Assembly (NCBI GenBank): GCA_958298945.1
Contig: OY282610.1
Coordinates: 35,223,667 to 35,287,666, forward strand
Source: Atherix ibis
Taxonomy: Eukaryota; Arthropoda; Insecta; Diptera; Athericidae
Direction: 5' to 3'
Length of the DNA stretch: 64,000 bases
Below are positions 44,340-57,098 of the stretch, one piece after another. The position numbers and the translations under genes were made by a program. The notes under the pieces are model-generated. The model made no database searches. It was not told where the DNA came from and worked only from the letters and a program-made list of their open reading frames with translations. Numbering within the stretch: position 1 is the stretch's first letter; each line of letters begins with the position of its first letter.

Positions 44340-45160
44340 GAGTTGTTTGCACCCTTCGAAGTAGTACTGGAAGGGTTCAATAGTAATCATCTCCAGGAAG
44401 GAGCCTAGAACCCTTCCCTTGGTTAAGAATCTTCTTAAGTGAAAAACCCTTATTATGAATGAAGATCTTATGAGATAAGAACACTTTTTGTTAGCTAGGG
44501 CCTTTTTCTGAGCTAAAAACCTTTTATTGGAGATTCCTGACTGGCAACATTTTTTAAGCTGAAAACCCTTCTTCGGAGCCCAGAACCCTTTTCTTGGTTA
44601 GAAACCTTTTGGAATAATAATCCTTTGATGATTCTTAAATCTTCCCGATCTAAGATTCCTTTTTCTGATCTAAAACCTTTTCAGGGAGTAAAAAACCTGA
44701 TTCGGAGCCCAGAACCTTGCCCGCAGTTAAGAATTTTTTTAAGTTAAAAACCCTTCTTATGAGTCAAGAACGCTTTTTATGAGCTAAGAACACTTGTCGT
44801 GAGCTAAATACCTTTTATTAGCGAAGAACCCTTTTTTAAACAAGAAACCTTTTCCTGTCTGGAAATATTTTTGAGTCAAAAATTCTTCTTTGGATCCCAA
44901 AACCGAAGAAGAACTTTTGTTCTTATTGTGGGCGTGCGAAAAACCCTTTTTCCGAGATAAGAAACTTTTTAAGAAATAATAACCCTGTTTCTGCTCAACG
45001 GCCCTGTTTCCGAACTCAGAACCACTTTCTCGCCTAAGAACCTTTTTGAGTTAAGAACCCTTTTTATGAAATAAGATCTCTTTTCAGGAGCTAAGGACCC
45101 TTTTCTGAGCTAATACCACTCTTCCTGAGATAAGAACCCTATTTTGAGCATTCCAAGGAC
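44340..45160. repeat. Degenerate short-unit tandem array
   Basis: Variants of gagctaagaaccctttt with irregular spacing of roughly 15-35 bp fill about 800 bp (for example ttttatgagctaagaacac, tttctgagctaaaaacc, cggagcccagaaccctt). No unit is exactly repeated for long, so the array is old. No gene inside. Confidence 0.75.
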
Positions 45161-46282
45161 TCATTTACCAGCTTGAATTTTAATCAACAAGAGCCCCGCA
45201 TTCGTCAGAAATTCATCAAATTTCGATGTTGAAGACATTACTGAGCAAGGTTCATCTTCCACAGCTTCAATACCTAAAATGCTTTATGGCACCAAAAAGT
45301 TTGTGATCTTTATAATGTAGGCAACCCATAGACTTGTTGCTTTTGGTACATCAAACTCATGGATTCGATAAGCTTAACACAAAATTTGACGACACATCAT
45401 AGATCTAAATTTCGCTGCTACATTTCTCACAGCTTCACTTATCACATTTTTTAGAGTCGCATAATTGCCGGATGAGGCTGAAACTTTTACATCATATCTA
45501 GGAGAAACTAATATAAAAGGCTTTTAAATAGATACGTCCAATCTTTGGCAACATATTACTTTGACGCTCTATATTTGACAGCCTTTGCTTGCCGTTTCAA
45601 ACCAAAAAACTGCTTATTTTCGTGCAGTTTTTGGTGCGGTCACATGCTTCGGCCAGTAAGAGAGGCGGCTATTTTGTCCATTTTATATTATAGTCTATGA
45701 CTAATTGGGGTGTTTTTTCACGATTGCTTTTTCCTTCTGAAAGCCAGTTTTAGATATTTCCGTGTTCCTGATGGCAGATGTTTTTTTTATGTGCTTTTCC
45801 AAGGAATTATCCTAACGCAAGGATAATGCGACGAAGAATTCAAAGTATAATGGAAAGTAGAGTGTAAAGTGGTTTTTTGACAATTCGTGGATTCGAGACC
45901 ATGACCTCTTAAATGGTAGTCCAGTAAACTATCTGGCCGGTACATTTTATCGCATAATAGTTTTTAAAAAAAAACTACAATGAAAAACCAAATTATTTTT
46001 TTATTTAAATTAAAGTAGATTTAATGATATAGAATACCATTACGATTTCACGTTTTTTTTTTACGAAAACTAACATCTGTTAAAGAATTTTAATTTTTAT
46101 ACTCTCTTTTTTAAAAATTTCTTTTGTTATTAAATTTTATGCAATTTTTTTTTACCGATAATATTTGATTGCTCATTTTAAAATATAAGATCTTTAGAGT
46201 AATAACAATATAGACTATTCTAGCTATTTTGAAAGATAAAACTAAACTGGCTATCATTTCGTTTAAAAGTAACTAATGTAGC
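45161..46282. other. Unassigned stretch
   Basis: The part from 45170 to 45680 is less AT-biased but gave no recognisable protein on either strand; it may be an old transposon. The rest is AT-rich. Confidence 0.35.
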
Positions 46283-46980
46283 ATGAAAACTAACATGAAA
46301 ACTAGCAGGAAAACTAGCCGTACATCCAGTATGAAAGCTAGCAGCAAAACAAGCATAAAAACTAGTAGCAAATATAGCAGCAAATCTAGCAGCAAATCTA
46401 GCATGAAAATTAGCAGCAAATCAAGCTCGCAAAAATGTATCGAGTCCGTAAAAATTATCAAGCTCGAAAAAATTATGGAGCTCGTAAAAATTTATCGAGC
46501 TCATAAAAATTATCGAGCTCGTAAAAATTATCGAGCTCGTAAAAATTATCGTGCCCGTTAATATATAACGAGCTGGTAACAATTATCAAGCTCGTAAAAA
46601 TTTAACAAGCTCGTAAAAATAAAATTGATCCAGTTTAAAAAAATTAACAAGCTTATTAAAATTTATCGAGCTCGTAAAAATTATAAAACTCGTAAAAATA
46701 TATCGAGCTTGCAAAAATGATAGAGCTCGTAAAAATATATCGAGCTCGTAAAAATTATCGAAAAAATATATAGCAGCGAACCTATCACGAAAACTAGCAG
46801 CAAATCTAGCATGAAAACTAGAACGAAATCTAGCATAAAAACAAGCAGCAAATCGAGCATGAAAACTAGCATGAAAACTAGCAGCAAATCTAGCACGAAA
46901 ATAAGGAGCAAGTCTAGCACGAAAACTAGCAGCAAATCTAGCATAAAAACTAACACGAAATCTAGCATGATAGATTTCGA
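46283..46980. repeat. Composite array: 12-mer / about 18-mer / 12-mer
   Basis: 46283-46432 and 46788-46975 are built from 12-base units such as atgaaaactagc and agcaaatctagc. 46440-46770 is built from units of about 18-19 bases, gagctcgtaaaaattatc. Because 12 is divisible by three, the outer blocks read open in several frames (Met-Lys-Thr-Ser or Ser-Lys-Ser-Ser repeats, and on the other strand Leu-Leu-Val-Phe-Met-Leu). This is a consequence of the repeat and not evidence of a gene. Confidence 0.9.
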
Positions 46981-47120
46981 GTTAGTTTTCATGCTAGATT
47001 AGTTTGTTTAAAATAGACAAAAAAAATTATATTTATTTTTAAAATTCCAAAGTTTTCGATTTTAAATAATTACCAAAATAGAAATGCCAACATTTTTGAG
47101 CTTATAAAAGTAAAATTGAC

Positions 47121-47468
47121 TTGGTATTAGTTGAAATTGAGTATTACACGTTTCAAGAAGAAAAAACAAATTTGGTTTCGTTGAAAAAAAAATTGCCTAT
47201 CCTTGTTAGAAGCAACAAAAAAAACAAAAAAATTAACCAACAAATTAAATTAATAAAAATTCAGCATGTCAAGACCTTTGCGCTGTTAAATATTTTTGGT
47301 CACGTAAATCTTACACAACGATATGATCTGATGACGATAGTTGCCAAGCGATTTCGTAGCGTTTCCATGCGAAATCTTAAGCATTTGCCCATACATACAA
47401 AACTTTGGAGTGATGATCGTTGGGAATACAAATTTTATAAATATTTTTCCATTAAACTGACCAACTAA
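47121..47468 (+). other. Hypothetical open frame with an F-box-like segment
   Basis: A 115-codon frame. The first half is Lys/Gln/Ile-rich. From residue 53 it reads FALLNIFGHVNLTQRYDLMT then IVAKRFRSVSMRNLKHLPIH and TKLWSDDRWEYKF. The pattern of Leu, 'IF', 'L..R', 'I..KRF' and a later 'LW' resembles an F-box (typically 'L..IF.yL...dl..l..VCkrf...'). It could be a single exon of a gene or chance; no splice sites were established. Confidence 0.25.
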
Positions 47469-49439
47469 CTAGCCATCTATCCATTCACCCAAGCCTTTTC
47501 AACCATCCGTCCAACCGCCTAAAATATTTGTCCAACTTATCCTTGGCTCCCCATTCATCTTCTCATCCATTGATGATGATGATGTTGATGTTTGTACAAT
47601 TTATCTGCCTGCCTCTATCCAAACATACCAATCTGTGTATCTTATTACAAATCTGTCCATCTTTTCGACAATTTATCTTTTTGTCCACTGAATATGAGAC
47701 GATAGTCAATCCAAATAACCCACCCAGTATGTGTATTCATTCTCTTGGCAAATTACTCAAGAAAATTATGCGCTTCTTTCGATTAAATCACTGAAAAAAT
47801 TATGGGTGATCACAACACACACAGCGCCCCCCCCCCTCCCCCTACCACTCCATCATCAATAAAATTTTCATATATTTTGTTTATTTACATAAAATATAAT
47901 TCATTTTGGTTTATTATTTTTTTTGTATTTTTTATTTTTAAATATTTTAACAATTTTTATTATAACTAATACTTATTCAAGAGGTAAATTACGAATGGTT
48001 AATATTTATTTAAAATGCCATGCAACTTTATGAAATATGAACTTTTACTTAAAAAAAAAAGAAGAAAATTAACTCCAATTCCCCCTTAACCACCAAAAAG
48101 TCGTGTAACATTTTTATGACTATTTTTATGCGCAAGTATTTTTAATTTTTTTCTTTGGTTTAATTTGCTGATAAATCATTTTGATGCAATTGGAATTTTA
48201 TTATTTTATAGTAAGTCCTATAAAAAAAAAATACTTTTTATATACGCATCACTTTGTGTTTGTATGTGTATGTGTTTACACTCTGGGGAGTAGTTTTGTT
48301 TGCTTTCAACATAAAAAAAATTAATTGAATTTAATTTTTTTTTGTATAGACGTCTTTGATGAAATCTATTCAAAATAACTGGTTTAATGGTCTTAATATG
48401 AGAGTTGCTTCAGTGAATTCTGTTCAAAATATATGCCAAAGTGGGCCCTACTCGTATAGTAACACGAGCATCCCATGAAATTAATGGTATTGACCAGTAA
48501 TGGTTTTATGGCTTTTAATGCTGTACGTTGGAATCGTAATCGAATTTATGGTAAACTCGGCCGTATACTAGCAAATTACAAAATTTCACCATCAAAAGAA
48601 CTCAATCATTTTTGGTAATTATTAACAACAAAATTTCTATTTTCTTGAATTATTAATTATCTGATCGAATATATAATAGATCTCCGTGAACTGATGTAAT
48701 GCTTATACATATTTTTGTAATATACATTGGGAAAGGGCAATAACAACAAAAACCAATACAAAAATAATAAATTTTTAAAGGAAAGCTTTTATTATTATTG
48801 TAGTTTTTTTTTACTCCTATCATAATTTTAGCATTAATTAATTATTTATTTTTCTCATTTTAATTTTCGGTGCTTTTTTTCTAAATTTAAAAAAAAAAAC
48901 TTTGCCAACATCCGTTTACAAAATTTTAAAAAAATTTCAGCTTCAGAATATAAAACAAATAAAAAAAAATTTTAAAAACAAAAAAAAATACAATAATTTC
49001 AAAAAAAGAAACTTAAAATAGTTTAGGATAAAAGCTTGAAAAGAAATTTTCTATACACGAAAATTATTAAATTATATTTTTAAAAATTTTAAACTTAAGA
49101 TAATTCAGTTATTTATGCTAAAAAAAAATTTTTTTAAATCAAATAATTTCAATTTTTAAATAATAGAAATCATAAAAAAAAAAAATCAAACAATTTCACA
49201 ATTTTTATTAAAAATTCAATTAAATGGAAACTTTTAATATAACTTTAAAAAAAATTTTATATTTTAGATTTGTTTTGAATCTTGTTTTCTTAAATAATTA
49301 AAATTAGAATATATTAGAAAATAAAATAAATAATAGGAAAAATGTGGTTTTTTTTCCTAAATGTTTTAGCTCTTATGAATTTTAAAGTATTTTTGAATTC
49401 TTTCTTATTTTATACAGAGTTATCCGATTTTCGCTTTGC
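47469..49439. other. AT-rich stretch without a gene
   Basis: A C-rich run lies at about 47827-47842. Around 47461-47700 the plus strand is rich in ccatc/tccat words. No gene recognised. Confidence 0.5.
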
Positions 49440-49860
49440 AAAGTAAAATTAAATAAAACTTATTCGAAATTCAAAAAAGGCATTAAAATTTTTATTAAAA
49501 ATACTTCTTAAAATTTTGCCATTATATATGAAAAATAATCTTGCAGGACTCGAAGTTTTTGATGTAATTTTTGATGATTTTTTTGCAGACTTTAAGCCAT
49601 TACTTGACGGATATTGATTTTTAAATAATTGAAAGTTTAAAAATTATCTGCATAAATATAGTTTATTTCGTTATTTTACAAGAAAAAGTCCAACAACATC
49701 AAATCGCACAATCTTCGATGACCATTGACATCATCAAAGTTCAAAATTATTTGTCCTGGAAATTTTTTGCGTAATAAAAACTATCACATATAGTTCAGCT
49801 TAAAATTTTTAACTTTAGACCAAAAAAAAATCAGTAATCATTCAATCATAGTGCTCCAAA
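49440..49860 (-). pseudogene. DD41D-type transposase remnant
   Basis: The minus strand gives LRKKFPGQIILNFDDVN, then CDLMLLDFFL, then INYIYADNF and LKINIRQVMA. This aligns with 'LREKFPGRIISRFGDVN... CDLTPLDFFLWGYVKDKVYADNPQTLEHLKTNIRQVMA'. Stops and frameshifts are frequent. It is the best match in the window to the plus-strand remnant at 22550-23110. Confidence 0.65.
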
Positions 49861-51234
49861 TTGACGGTAATGTATTTTCATCATTGGTTTTCAAAGAAAT
49901 TCGGTCTAAGGGTAACTGCAAACCCAAATTGGACTATAAACACATACAAAATGGCTTTTTCCACCTTTACTTTTTACTTTTAGATTTTTACCATATAGTA
50001 AAGTCTCATATACTTTAAGTTCCTAATTAATTTAGTTCCTTATTAATTTTTTTTTCAATAATAAAATGGCAAACTTTATTATGAGTAAATTTTATCTTAT
50101 ATAATGTGTACATTTAATATCTGTTAAATTATAAATCTGCAGTTACCAAACTGTAAAATGGAGAAATTAACTAAATGTAAAAATTTTAAATATCAAAATT
50201 TGCCGATTGTGACTTAAATCAAACTCAATAGGCTGTTTGGTGAACTGAATAATTAATCCATATGCATTAGGAAGATCCTTCCCGGAGAGTCGCTATTGGT
50301 ATCATTTATGGTGCCTGCTTTGAAAGTACTGGGATTGTGAACCATAAAAACCACAGCACAAAACTGGAACGTTTCTCAGTAAATAATCATAGACCAGACT
50401 TCTGGCTATCGCAATACCACTGATGATGATGAATTTTACATATAACAGTTTTGTCTTCGTATTAAAATAATTTAATTTTTATTTATTACAAAAAAAAAAT
50501 TTATATAAAATTTTTGAAAGTATAAAATTTGTACTGAAATGTAAATTTTTGATGACACGACAATTTAGACCATTTCAGAATACTAGCGTCACCAAATCAA
50601 GATACTAGAAGTATTATTTTTAAATAATAATAAGTATTATACTCGTAAAACTACTTGTAAATGGTAAATTTTTGAAAAACAATGTGCAATTTGAACTTTT
50701 GAATTTATGAAAGTTAGAAATAAATTTATATACTCGAAAATAACTAGAAAGAAAGAGTATGAATATAAAACTCATAATCATGATAAATGTTTTCCTAACA
50801 AGCGAATTAGACAAATTAAAACAATTCTTCACTATGAAAATTTCCCAATTTATTTTTTTTCCCAAATATCACCGATTTTCTTATTCCATTAATAATAAAT
50901 TTAATTGTCAATAAATGATGCTGTATTTCGAATAAAAAAAAATTTCCTAATCATCTTTAATCTAATCGCTTATAATATATCCAATAATAATAATAAAAAT
51001 AGGAAAATTCTTTTAAATTCCTTTATTGCGATACAAACTTATAAATGTTCGACATTTCACACAACAACAACAACAACAACAAAAAGTGATTATCCACTAA
51101 AGCGTCTTTTGTTATCTTTATATAAAAAAAAGTCTAAAAGAAAATTCCTTTTCACACTAGTTAACATGTTCAATAATTGTTAGAAAAAAAAATTCAACTA
51201 ATAAAAACCGATCAAATTAATAGAAGATGAAAAA
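49861..51234. other. AT-rich stretch without a gene
   Basis: A (CAA)n microsatellite lies at 51061-51083. A complex segment at 50270-50430 gave no recognisable protein. Confidence 0.5.
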
Positions 51235-51471
51235 TTGATGAAAGATTTTAGTAAAATCATCTACGAAAGAGATAAAATCTTATTGAAAAGAAGAAATTCC
51301 TCCTCCAACATCTCCGCTGACATATCTTCGTTTACATCACCCAACTCTAAGGCGGTGATGGTCGATGCTTGTTCGACCTCTGTCGATAATGACACCAGCA
51401 AATGTACGAGCATCAGAAGTGCAGGTAATGCGTACAAAAACGAATTTACAACTGAAAAGCCAAAGAATTGA
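51235..51471 (+). other. Unassigned Ser-rich coding-like frame
   Basis: The frame MMKDFSKIIYERDKILLKRR is followed by NSSSNISADISSFTSPNSK, AVMVDACSTSVDNDTSKCTS and IRSAGNAYKNEFTTEKPKN. Codon use in the middle is GC-richer than its surroundings, and gtgcag|gtaatg near 51420-51431 could be a splice donor. No domain is recognised. It may be an exon of an unidentified gene. Confidence 0.3.
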
Positions 51472-51539
51472 TTTATTTTTTCTCATTTAACATTTAAGCG
51501 AAAACTTTCACTTTATGCCATTAAGTGTCCACACACTAG

Positions 51540-52130
51540 CCATCGCTGCTGACACGATCACTTCCTATTATGAACATGCCAAATGACCTCATGACACTAT
51601 CCAGCTTAGTTGTGGCTGCAGCCGATATTGTGGCTGTGGCTGTGCCAAAACTGCATTACCGGTTCATGTTGCGATCGCTGTAATCGTTGTGGCTGCATTT
51701 GAAGTTATGGTAGCCACTGAGCACGAAAGTGCTTTTGTTGTGAATAACTTAAATATTGCGGTGAAAAGAAATCGGCAGATTTACACAAAAGAAGTTGCGG
51801 CCACTACAGTGGCTGTTATGGCAAAAGCATCAGACATGCTACCGCACAAATCAAAACCAGAAAACTACAGTGGGTATGGGTAGGGTCCAGTGGTCGAGCA
51901 GTCGGATCTTATAACAGTAGCAGCAGTGAAAATGAAGACAATCAATTTTACAATTGCAGTAGTTAAAATTTTTGGGAACACAGCAAAACCAAAAGCGGAA
52001 ACCCCTGCCATGATTCTGTGGTTATCTCCACAGTCCATTGTACTTGACCATTCTGGTTTTTTTTTTTTTTTTGAAACACAACACCACAACCATGAAGTTG
52101 GCTGCATCAAATATTTATTATGCTTTTGGA
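51540..52130 (+). other. GC-richer stretch with Cys/Gly- and Ser-rich broken frames
   Basis: Repeated tgtggctg words around 51610-51690 give Cys-Gly strings such as SCGCSRYCGCGCA. Downstream a frame reads SADLHKRSCGHYSGCYGKSI and SSGRAVGSYNSSSSENEDNQ, ending at a stop near 51990. Frames are interrupted several times. Either a decayed low-complexity gene or expanded simple sequence. Confidence 0.3.
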
Positions 52131-52499
52131 TGATATAAACGTTGCCCTTTACGCTATTTTGACCCCAACGATCAAGGATTATATTATACTTTATCCATTT
52201 AAACATAAATATTCAGACAAATTGGTACAGCGAACCAGCCATCAATAAGAAAATTTATAGGTAGCCAAAATTTTAGGAATGCTGGCTAAAAACTTAACGA
52301 AAATTCATAAAGAAATATTGGGAAAAAAAAATTTAATTAAAATACCAAAGTTTGCGAAAAAAAATCTATTTTCATTATTTTAGGAAAAAAAAATTAAAAC
52401 AAAAAGACAAAAATCTTCGACATTCAAATTTTCCGAAAGATATTTTGCCGTTTGAAAAACTTTAACAATTGCAAAAGAAACTTATAAAGTTAAGGAAAT

Positions 52500-54060
52500 T
52501 TTCTCGTCAAAATGCTAAATGTTAAACGGCATTCCACAAGGATCCCGTCTATCTACGATCCTATTCAATGTATATATTGACTTTTTTTCCCATCTTCTAT
52601 CATCCTTCAACCATTATATATTTTTGCTGACAATATTTTTGTACTTGTATCTGGTGTTGATCTTCCACATGAAACTAATAACGCCATCCGTAACATCAAT
52701 ACTTGGAGGAGTATAAACGGTGCATCTGATTCGTCACTGGGACAGAAAAAAAAATTCTAATGTATCTGAATCGCCACTAGACCCCTTCCCTACCCACCCA
52801 AAAAATTCCATAAAAATCCTGGGTATCTAAATTGCCCGTGGAGGAAAATGGAATCTTCAGATTAAAAATGCTGTTGATAAAATTAACACCATTTTCCGAA
52901 TGGTTAAAATTTTAATCAGCAGCAAAAGTTAGATAAGACAAAGTGAGGCAATTAGAGTAACCAATCCCTTTTGGACGGAACCTTACTCTATTTCTTCACT
53001 ATATGTGTTAGCATGCCAATAGCAGGGAAAAAGCTAGTCGAGGCAGCGGTAAACCGTTGCATTAGACTAGCCAGTGGAGCACATCGGACATCTCCGCTGG
53101 AGTCCATACTGATAGAAACTGATCGAAAACAAATCTCTTTCTATCTTCAAAAAGCTCGCCTAAATGTAATTTATAAGAACCTATGCCTTCCAAATTACCC
53201 CCTACACTCTTTAATCAAAAACATTATCATCTCCCCCAGTTCAAAAATAAATTCATTATCGCTATCCTTATTAATATCCCACCTTAAAAACAATTTATCC
53301 ATCATCCCCACTCGTTTTTCAAACTTCCCTTCCACACCCAGACTGGAAACCGTGGTTTGGAGTTAAGTTAAAAGTGTCTACATCTCTTGACATATTAAAG
53401 AAGGTTTGTACTGATCCGTCCACAGATGGGAAACTTTTCCTTGAACAGTTGAACGGATTAAAAGATCATCGACTTTTGTTCACGGATGCCGCCGCTGACA
53501 CCGATACAACATCTTTTTTGCTCGTCGAACTTTTTGGCTGCAGCACCCGCGCACTATGTGGACAGCTCCATATTACGGGAGCTGCGGGCCATCAAAACAG
53601 CAATTGAAATTGCGACCAATATTCCCAGCCAACGGAGCGTTATTATTTTTAGCGACACCCTTGCCGCTATTAAAGCCATTTGTGGCCTATCGAGTGACCC
53701 AATACTTAGCGTAATTCGTCATAGCCTACTTAGCAATAGGAGTGTCGAGTTGCAATGGGTGCCGGGAGATTTAGGAATTTTGGGCAGACACGATAACTGA
53801 ACCAATAGCGACACATTTTTGTCGACTCATTGGATAACCACCAACAAACCAGTCTATTCAAAATTCATACCGAAATTCTGGCCGCGAAAGCGCTTCAGAA
53901 TCCTGGTTGGACATTCTGCTCTTACTCATAACTTCCTGTTGGGCAACACAAATCGTCCCTTATACCAACCCTGTGGCATCCATTCCACTATCATCCATAT
54001 TCTATATGAATGTCACATAACCTAGAATTTTTTCGTGAGCAGGATTTCTCCCATTATGGA
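52500..54060 (+). mobile_element. I-type LINE, ORF2 3' part (RT end, RNase H, knuckle)
   Basis: In order: LNGIPQGSRLSTILFNVYI (RT motif, 52519), YIFADNIFVLVSGVDLPHET (the YADD box degraded to FADN), IKNAVDKINTIFRMVKILIS, NRCIRLASGAHRTSPLESIL and LIETDRKQISFYLQKARLNV (53060-53160). RNase H follows with LLFTDA, ELRAIKTAIEIATNIPSQRS, VIIFSDTLAAIKAI and LQWVPGDLGILG (53470-53780). Last is the C-terminal NKPVYSKFIPKFWPRKRFRI with IHILYECHIT. An RNase H domain points to the I/LOA-type clades and away from Jockey. About six frameshifts or stops inactivate it. No poly(A) is seen. Confidence 0.8.
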
Positions 54061-56892
54061 CCATCTGAAGCCAACAACTCCATTCCAAAGTCTCCTGAGA
54101 TTTAAATTGTTTCAAAAGTGATCGAATTAGGACCTTAGCATCACCAATTCAATAAATTAAATGGAACTTTGATAGCCTCAAGATTCAACGTTAATGGCAC
54201 TTTTAAGGTCTTAACTTTGACACCTTAATTACTCGGAAAGTCTCCTTAGATTCTTATTATTTCTAAGGTCAAAACTTAAGAAGCTTTGTATTGTCAAAAT
54301 ATTTGCCTTAAGGAGACTTTAATGTTCTTCAGAACTAAGCACTTCTCACACGGTTTTAGCTTTGAGACCTTAATATTTTTCGGATTTCAAGTTTCGGCAT
54401 CTGTTTTATTTCCTTATAGGCTTCAATTTATATCTAAAGTTAAGGAGACTTTCCTTCCGATTCTTACTTCAAGTGATACTTTGGTACCCTTAGGGTCCTA
54501 ACTTTCGAACATCATTCCTATTAATTCCTAATTTCTAAACTATAATACTTTTTAGATTCCAATATTAAGACTTTAAAGACAGTTCCATTGGAAACACCAG
54601 ATTCTAGATTTGGAACCTTAATACAATAAGAATTCGACACCTTTCGAAACTCATCGTTTCTCTACGAACAGAAGATATTGTATATAACTTTTTAAAGATA
54701 ATTTCCCCTGTTTAGAGATGTACAGTCTGTTATGAGGACCTAGCGCTGATTTATTTTTTAACAGAATAGCTAGAAATTATGAAGCTAATTAGTTTCATAC
54801 ACAACCACTCCCCCTGCCCCCTCACCCCGAAGAAAAATAATTTAAAAAGAAAATATATCCGATAAAAATTTTTTTTTTTGAAAGTCTTTTATAACAAATC
54901 CCAGTCTTTAATTTGAATATTCGTTAATTATTCTCAAAGTCCTTGTTCTTTTTCCATTCTTTAGAATTGAAAACTTTCCATAATGTTTTTTTTTTGTTCT
55001 AAAAAAAATATATTCACTTTTTTCCCACCGTTAAGTTTTTTTTTGCGAATCAATTTTATTGTACATGCTGCGACTCTCCATAAGTTGATCAAGATAACTA
55101 CTAATGCCTGACTTCATCAAATCAATTAGATATAGATTGTTAAACAAAGTTATCAAATATGGAAATTTAAACATAATTTTCGATTTTCATATTGTCAATG
55201 TGAAAGTGTAAAAATTTTATACGATTTCGCAAAAACAAACTTCATAATTGAACGCACATAAAGTTTGTATACAAAAATTATTCACTCCTGCACTAATCAA
55301 CAGAGACGATTATGTCAATGCTGGAAGAGAGCTTGAAAACTTTCAGTTTTGAATAGTTTTTGCATCAATCCACAAATAGTCAAAATTCGTAAGTTATACA
55401 GTACCCACTGTTAGTTAAATTTATTTATCGTATATGCAAAATAGTGGAAAATTCGGTACACATTTACCTTTAAACTTTGTAAACTACTTCGGCAGTTAGA
55501 GTAAATATTTTCATTGAAAAAATAGACATAAAAAAAAATTATTTAAACCAAAGGGAAATGCACGATATATAAAAACTAATGGATAATAAATTATCTAAGC
55601 TAAATAGTTTTACAGTATTTGTTATATTGCTAATTTTTGTATAATAGTTTGTATGCACAGAAGTACATACGAGCAAAATTTACTTCGAATACACCATTCT
55701 TCGAAATAATTTCCTTTTACATCTTTTCGAAAATTTTCTATAAACAATTTTTTTTTCGCATTTTCTTAAAATATGTTTCTTTTATTCTATAAATAGGATA
55801 AAATCAATATTTTCATTTTCGACAAAACCGTATGACACTTAAGATGGTATTTATTTTTTTACTCTTATTATTAATAATGAAAGATTATCCATTTTATAGT
55901 TTTGAAAGTATATATTTATTATTTAAAGATGTTATCTATGTTTTATTATAATAGTTTAAAATTATTTAAATTAACATTTGCCATTTTATATTATAGATTT
56001 TTTAACTAGCAAAATAATGCAAACAAAAAAAAAAAGTTTTTGGGGTGCTGATTTTACGAATAAAATTTTTTCAACGATGGCGATTATTTCTTACTTAATG
56101 TATATGATAATAAATAAAATTATCTACAGGTGACTATAAAAAAGTCATTGTATCTTCGAAAAAGTATTTCTCGGTATGTATTTGTTTGATAATGATGACC
56201 TTTTCTTTTTTGTATAATCTTAAAGGTTAAATAAATCTATATTATATTTAATTTTCATAAAATGATACCACAAGTCACAGAATATAAAAAATTTTACCTT
56301 TATTGTTCGAAAAGTCACAAAAGATACCGCAAGTCACATAATATGGCAATTATAATTACCTTCGATTTGATATCATTTTTTAAAAAAATTATATTTTAAT
56401 CTTTAAAAACTAACATTGATTAAGAAATAACTGAATTGCAGACCGAAATATGCAAAAAAGTTATTAAAAATTCATCTCGAAAGGATTGTATTCTGCAGAA
56501 AGTCTTGTAGCAGCCAATTTTACTTTTCAAAAATTAAATTATATTAAATACATAATGGTAAAATTAAAGTAATTAGATCAAATAAAAATTATAGTAAAGT
56601 TCGAATTTAAAATATATTTTATCAAACTTTACTTTCCGAAATATAAATTGGATAGCCTTTTATATAGACTAAAAAAAAAAAAAGAGAGTCCTTTTCAAAT
56701 AATTACTAATAATTTTTCTCAATAAGCCTCTATGAGCATTTTTACGAATACGTTAAATTGATTCACTATAAAAACGAATTACCCTTTACGAATAATTAAG
56801 CTTTAAGCTCTTCTTATTTCGAAGACACAAATTGATGGTGGAACGGTGAAACTGAAAAATTACTTTTAAAATATGTGCACGTAAATTCAAAA
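54061..56892. other. Stretch without a gene
   Basis: 54150-54560 has loosely repeated words (aaggtcttaactttga, taaggagactttcc) like a very degenerate tandem array. The rest is AT-rich with homopolymer runs and no recognisable feature. Confidence 0.45.
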
Positions 56893-57098
56893 TTTATTTT
56901 TAAATAAAATAAGATTTGAAAAAAAAGGACAAAAAAATTTGGTAAAAAGGAAAATTGTGCAAAAAAAAATGTTTAAAGTACAAGTCAATCGATGTGAAGT
57001 TATGGCATTTGCTGTGGTTTGACCATGACGACGAATGACGATGTCGGCGTATTGCGCTTGATCACCTGTTGTGAAGACCACATAGTAGGGGTCTCCAC
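56893..57098 (-). other. Candidate terminal exon of an unidentified minus-strand gene
   Basis: On the minus strand attaattgactttctttacag is a strong 3' splice site (branch-like taat, pyrimidine tract, cag) with exon start at 57098. One frame reads VETPTMWSSQQVIKRNTPTS then SFVVMVKPQQMP and stops at TAA 57002-57000. About 100 bases later an AATAAA lies at 56898-56893. A second frame (GGDPYYVVFTTGDQAQYADI) is also open but runs on into AT-rich sequence. The DNA here is clearly less AT-rich than its surroundings. No upstream exon was identified, so the gene would have long introns extending beyond 57.1 kb. Confidence 0.35.

Noticed and set aside
45885..45960. ggattcgagacc as a tRNA or SINE B box
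   Set aside because: Loop and stem do not match tRNA consensus and no matching A box was found.
46283..47002. Long Lys-Thr-Ser and Leu-Val-Phe-Met repeat proteins
   Set aside because: Open only because the repeat unit is 12 bases; no start context or non-repeat domain.
53374..53607. Separate gene beginning MSTSLDILKKV
   Set aside because: It covers the RNase H start of the LINE at 52500-54060; the frame changes are mutations within that pseudogene.
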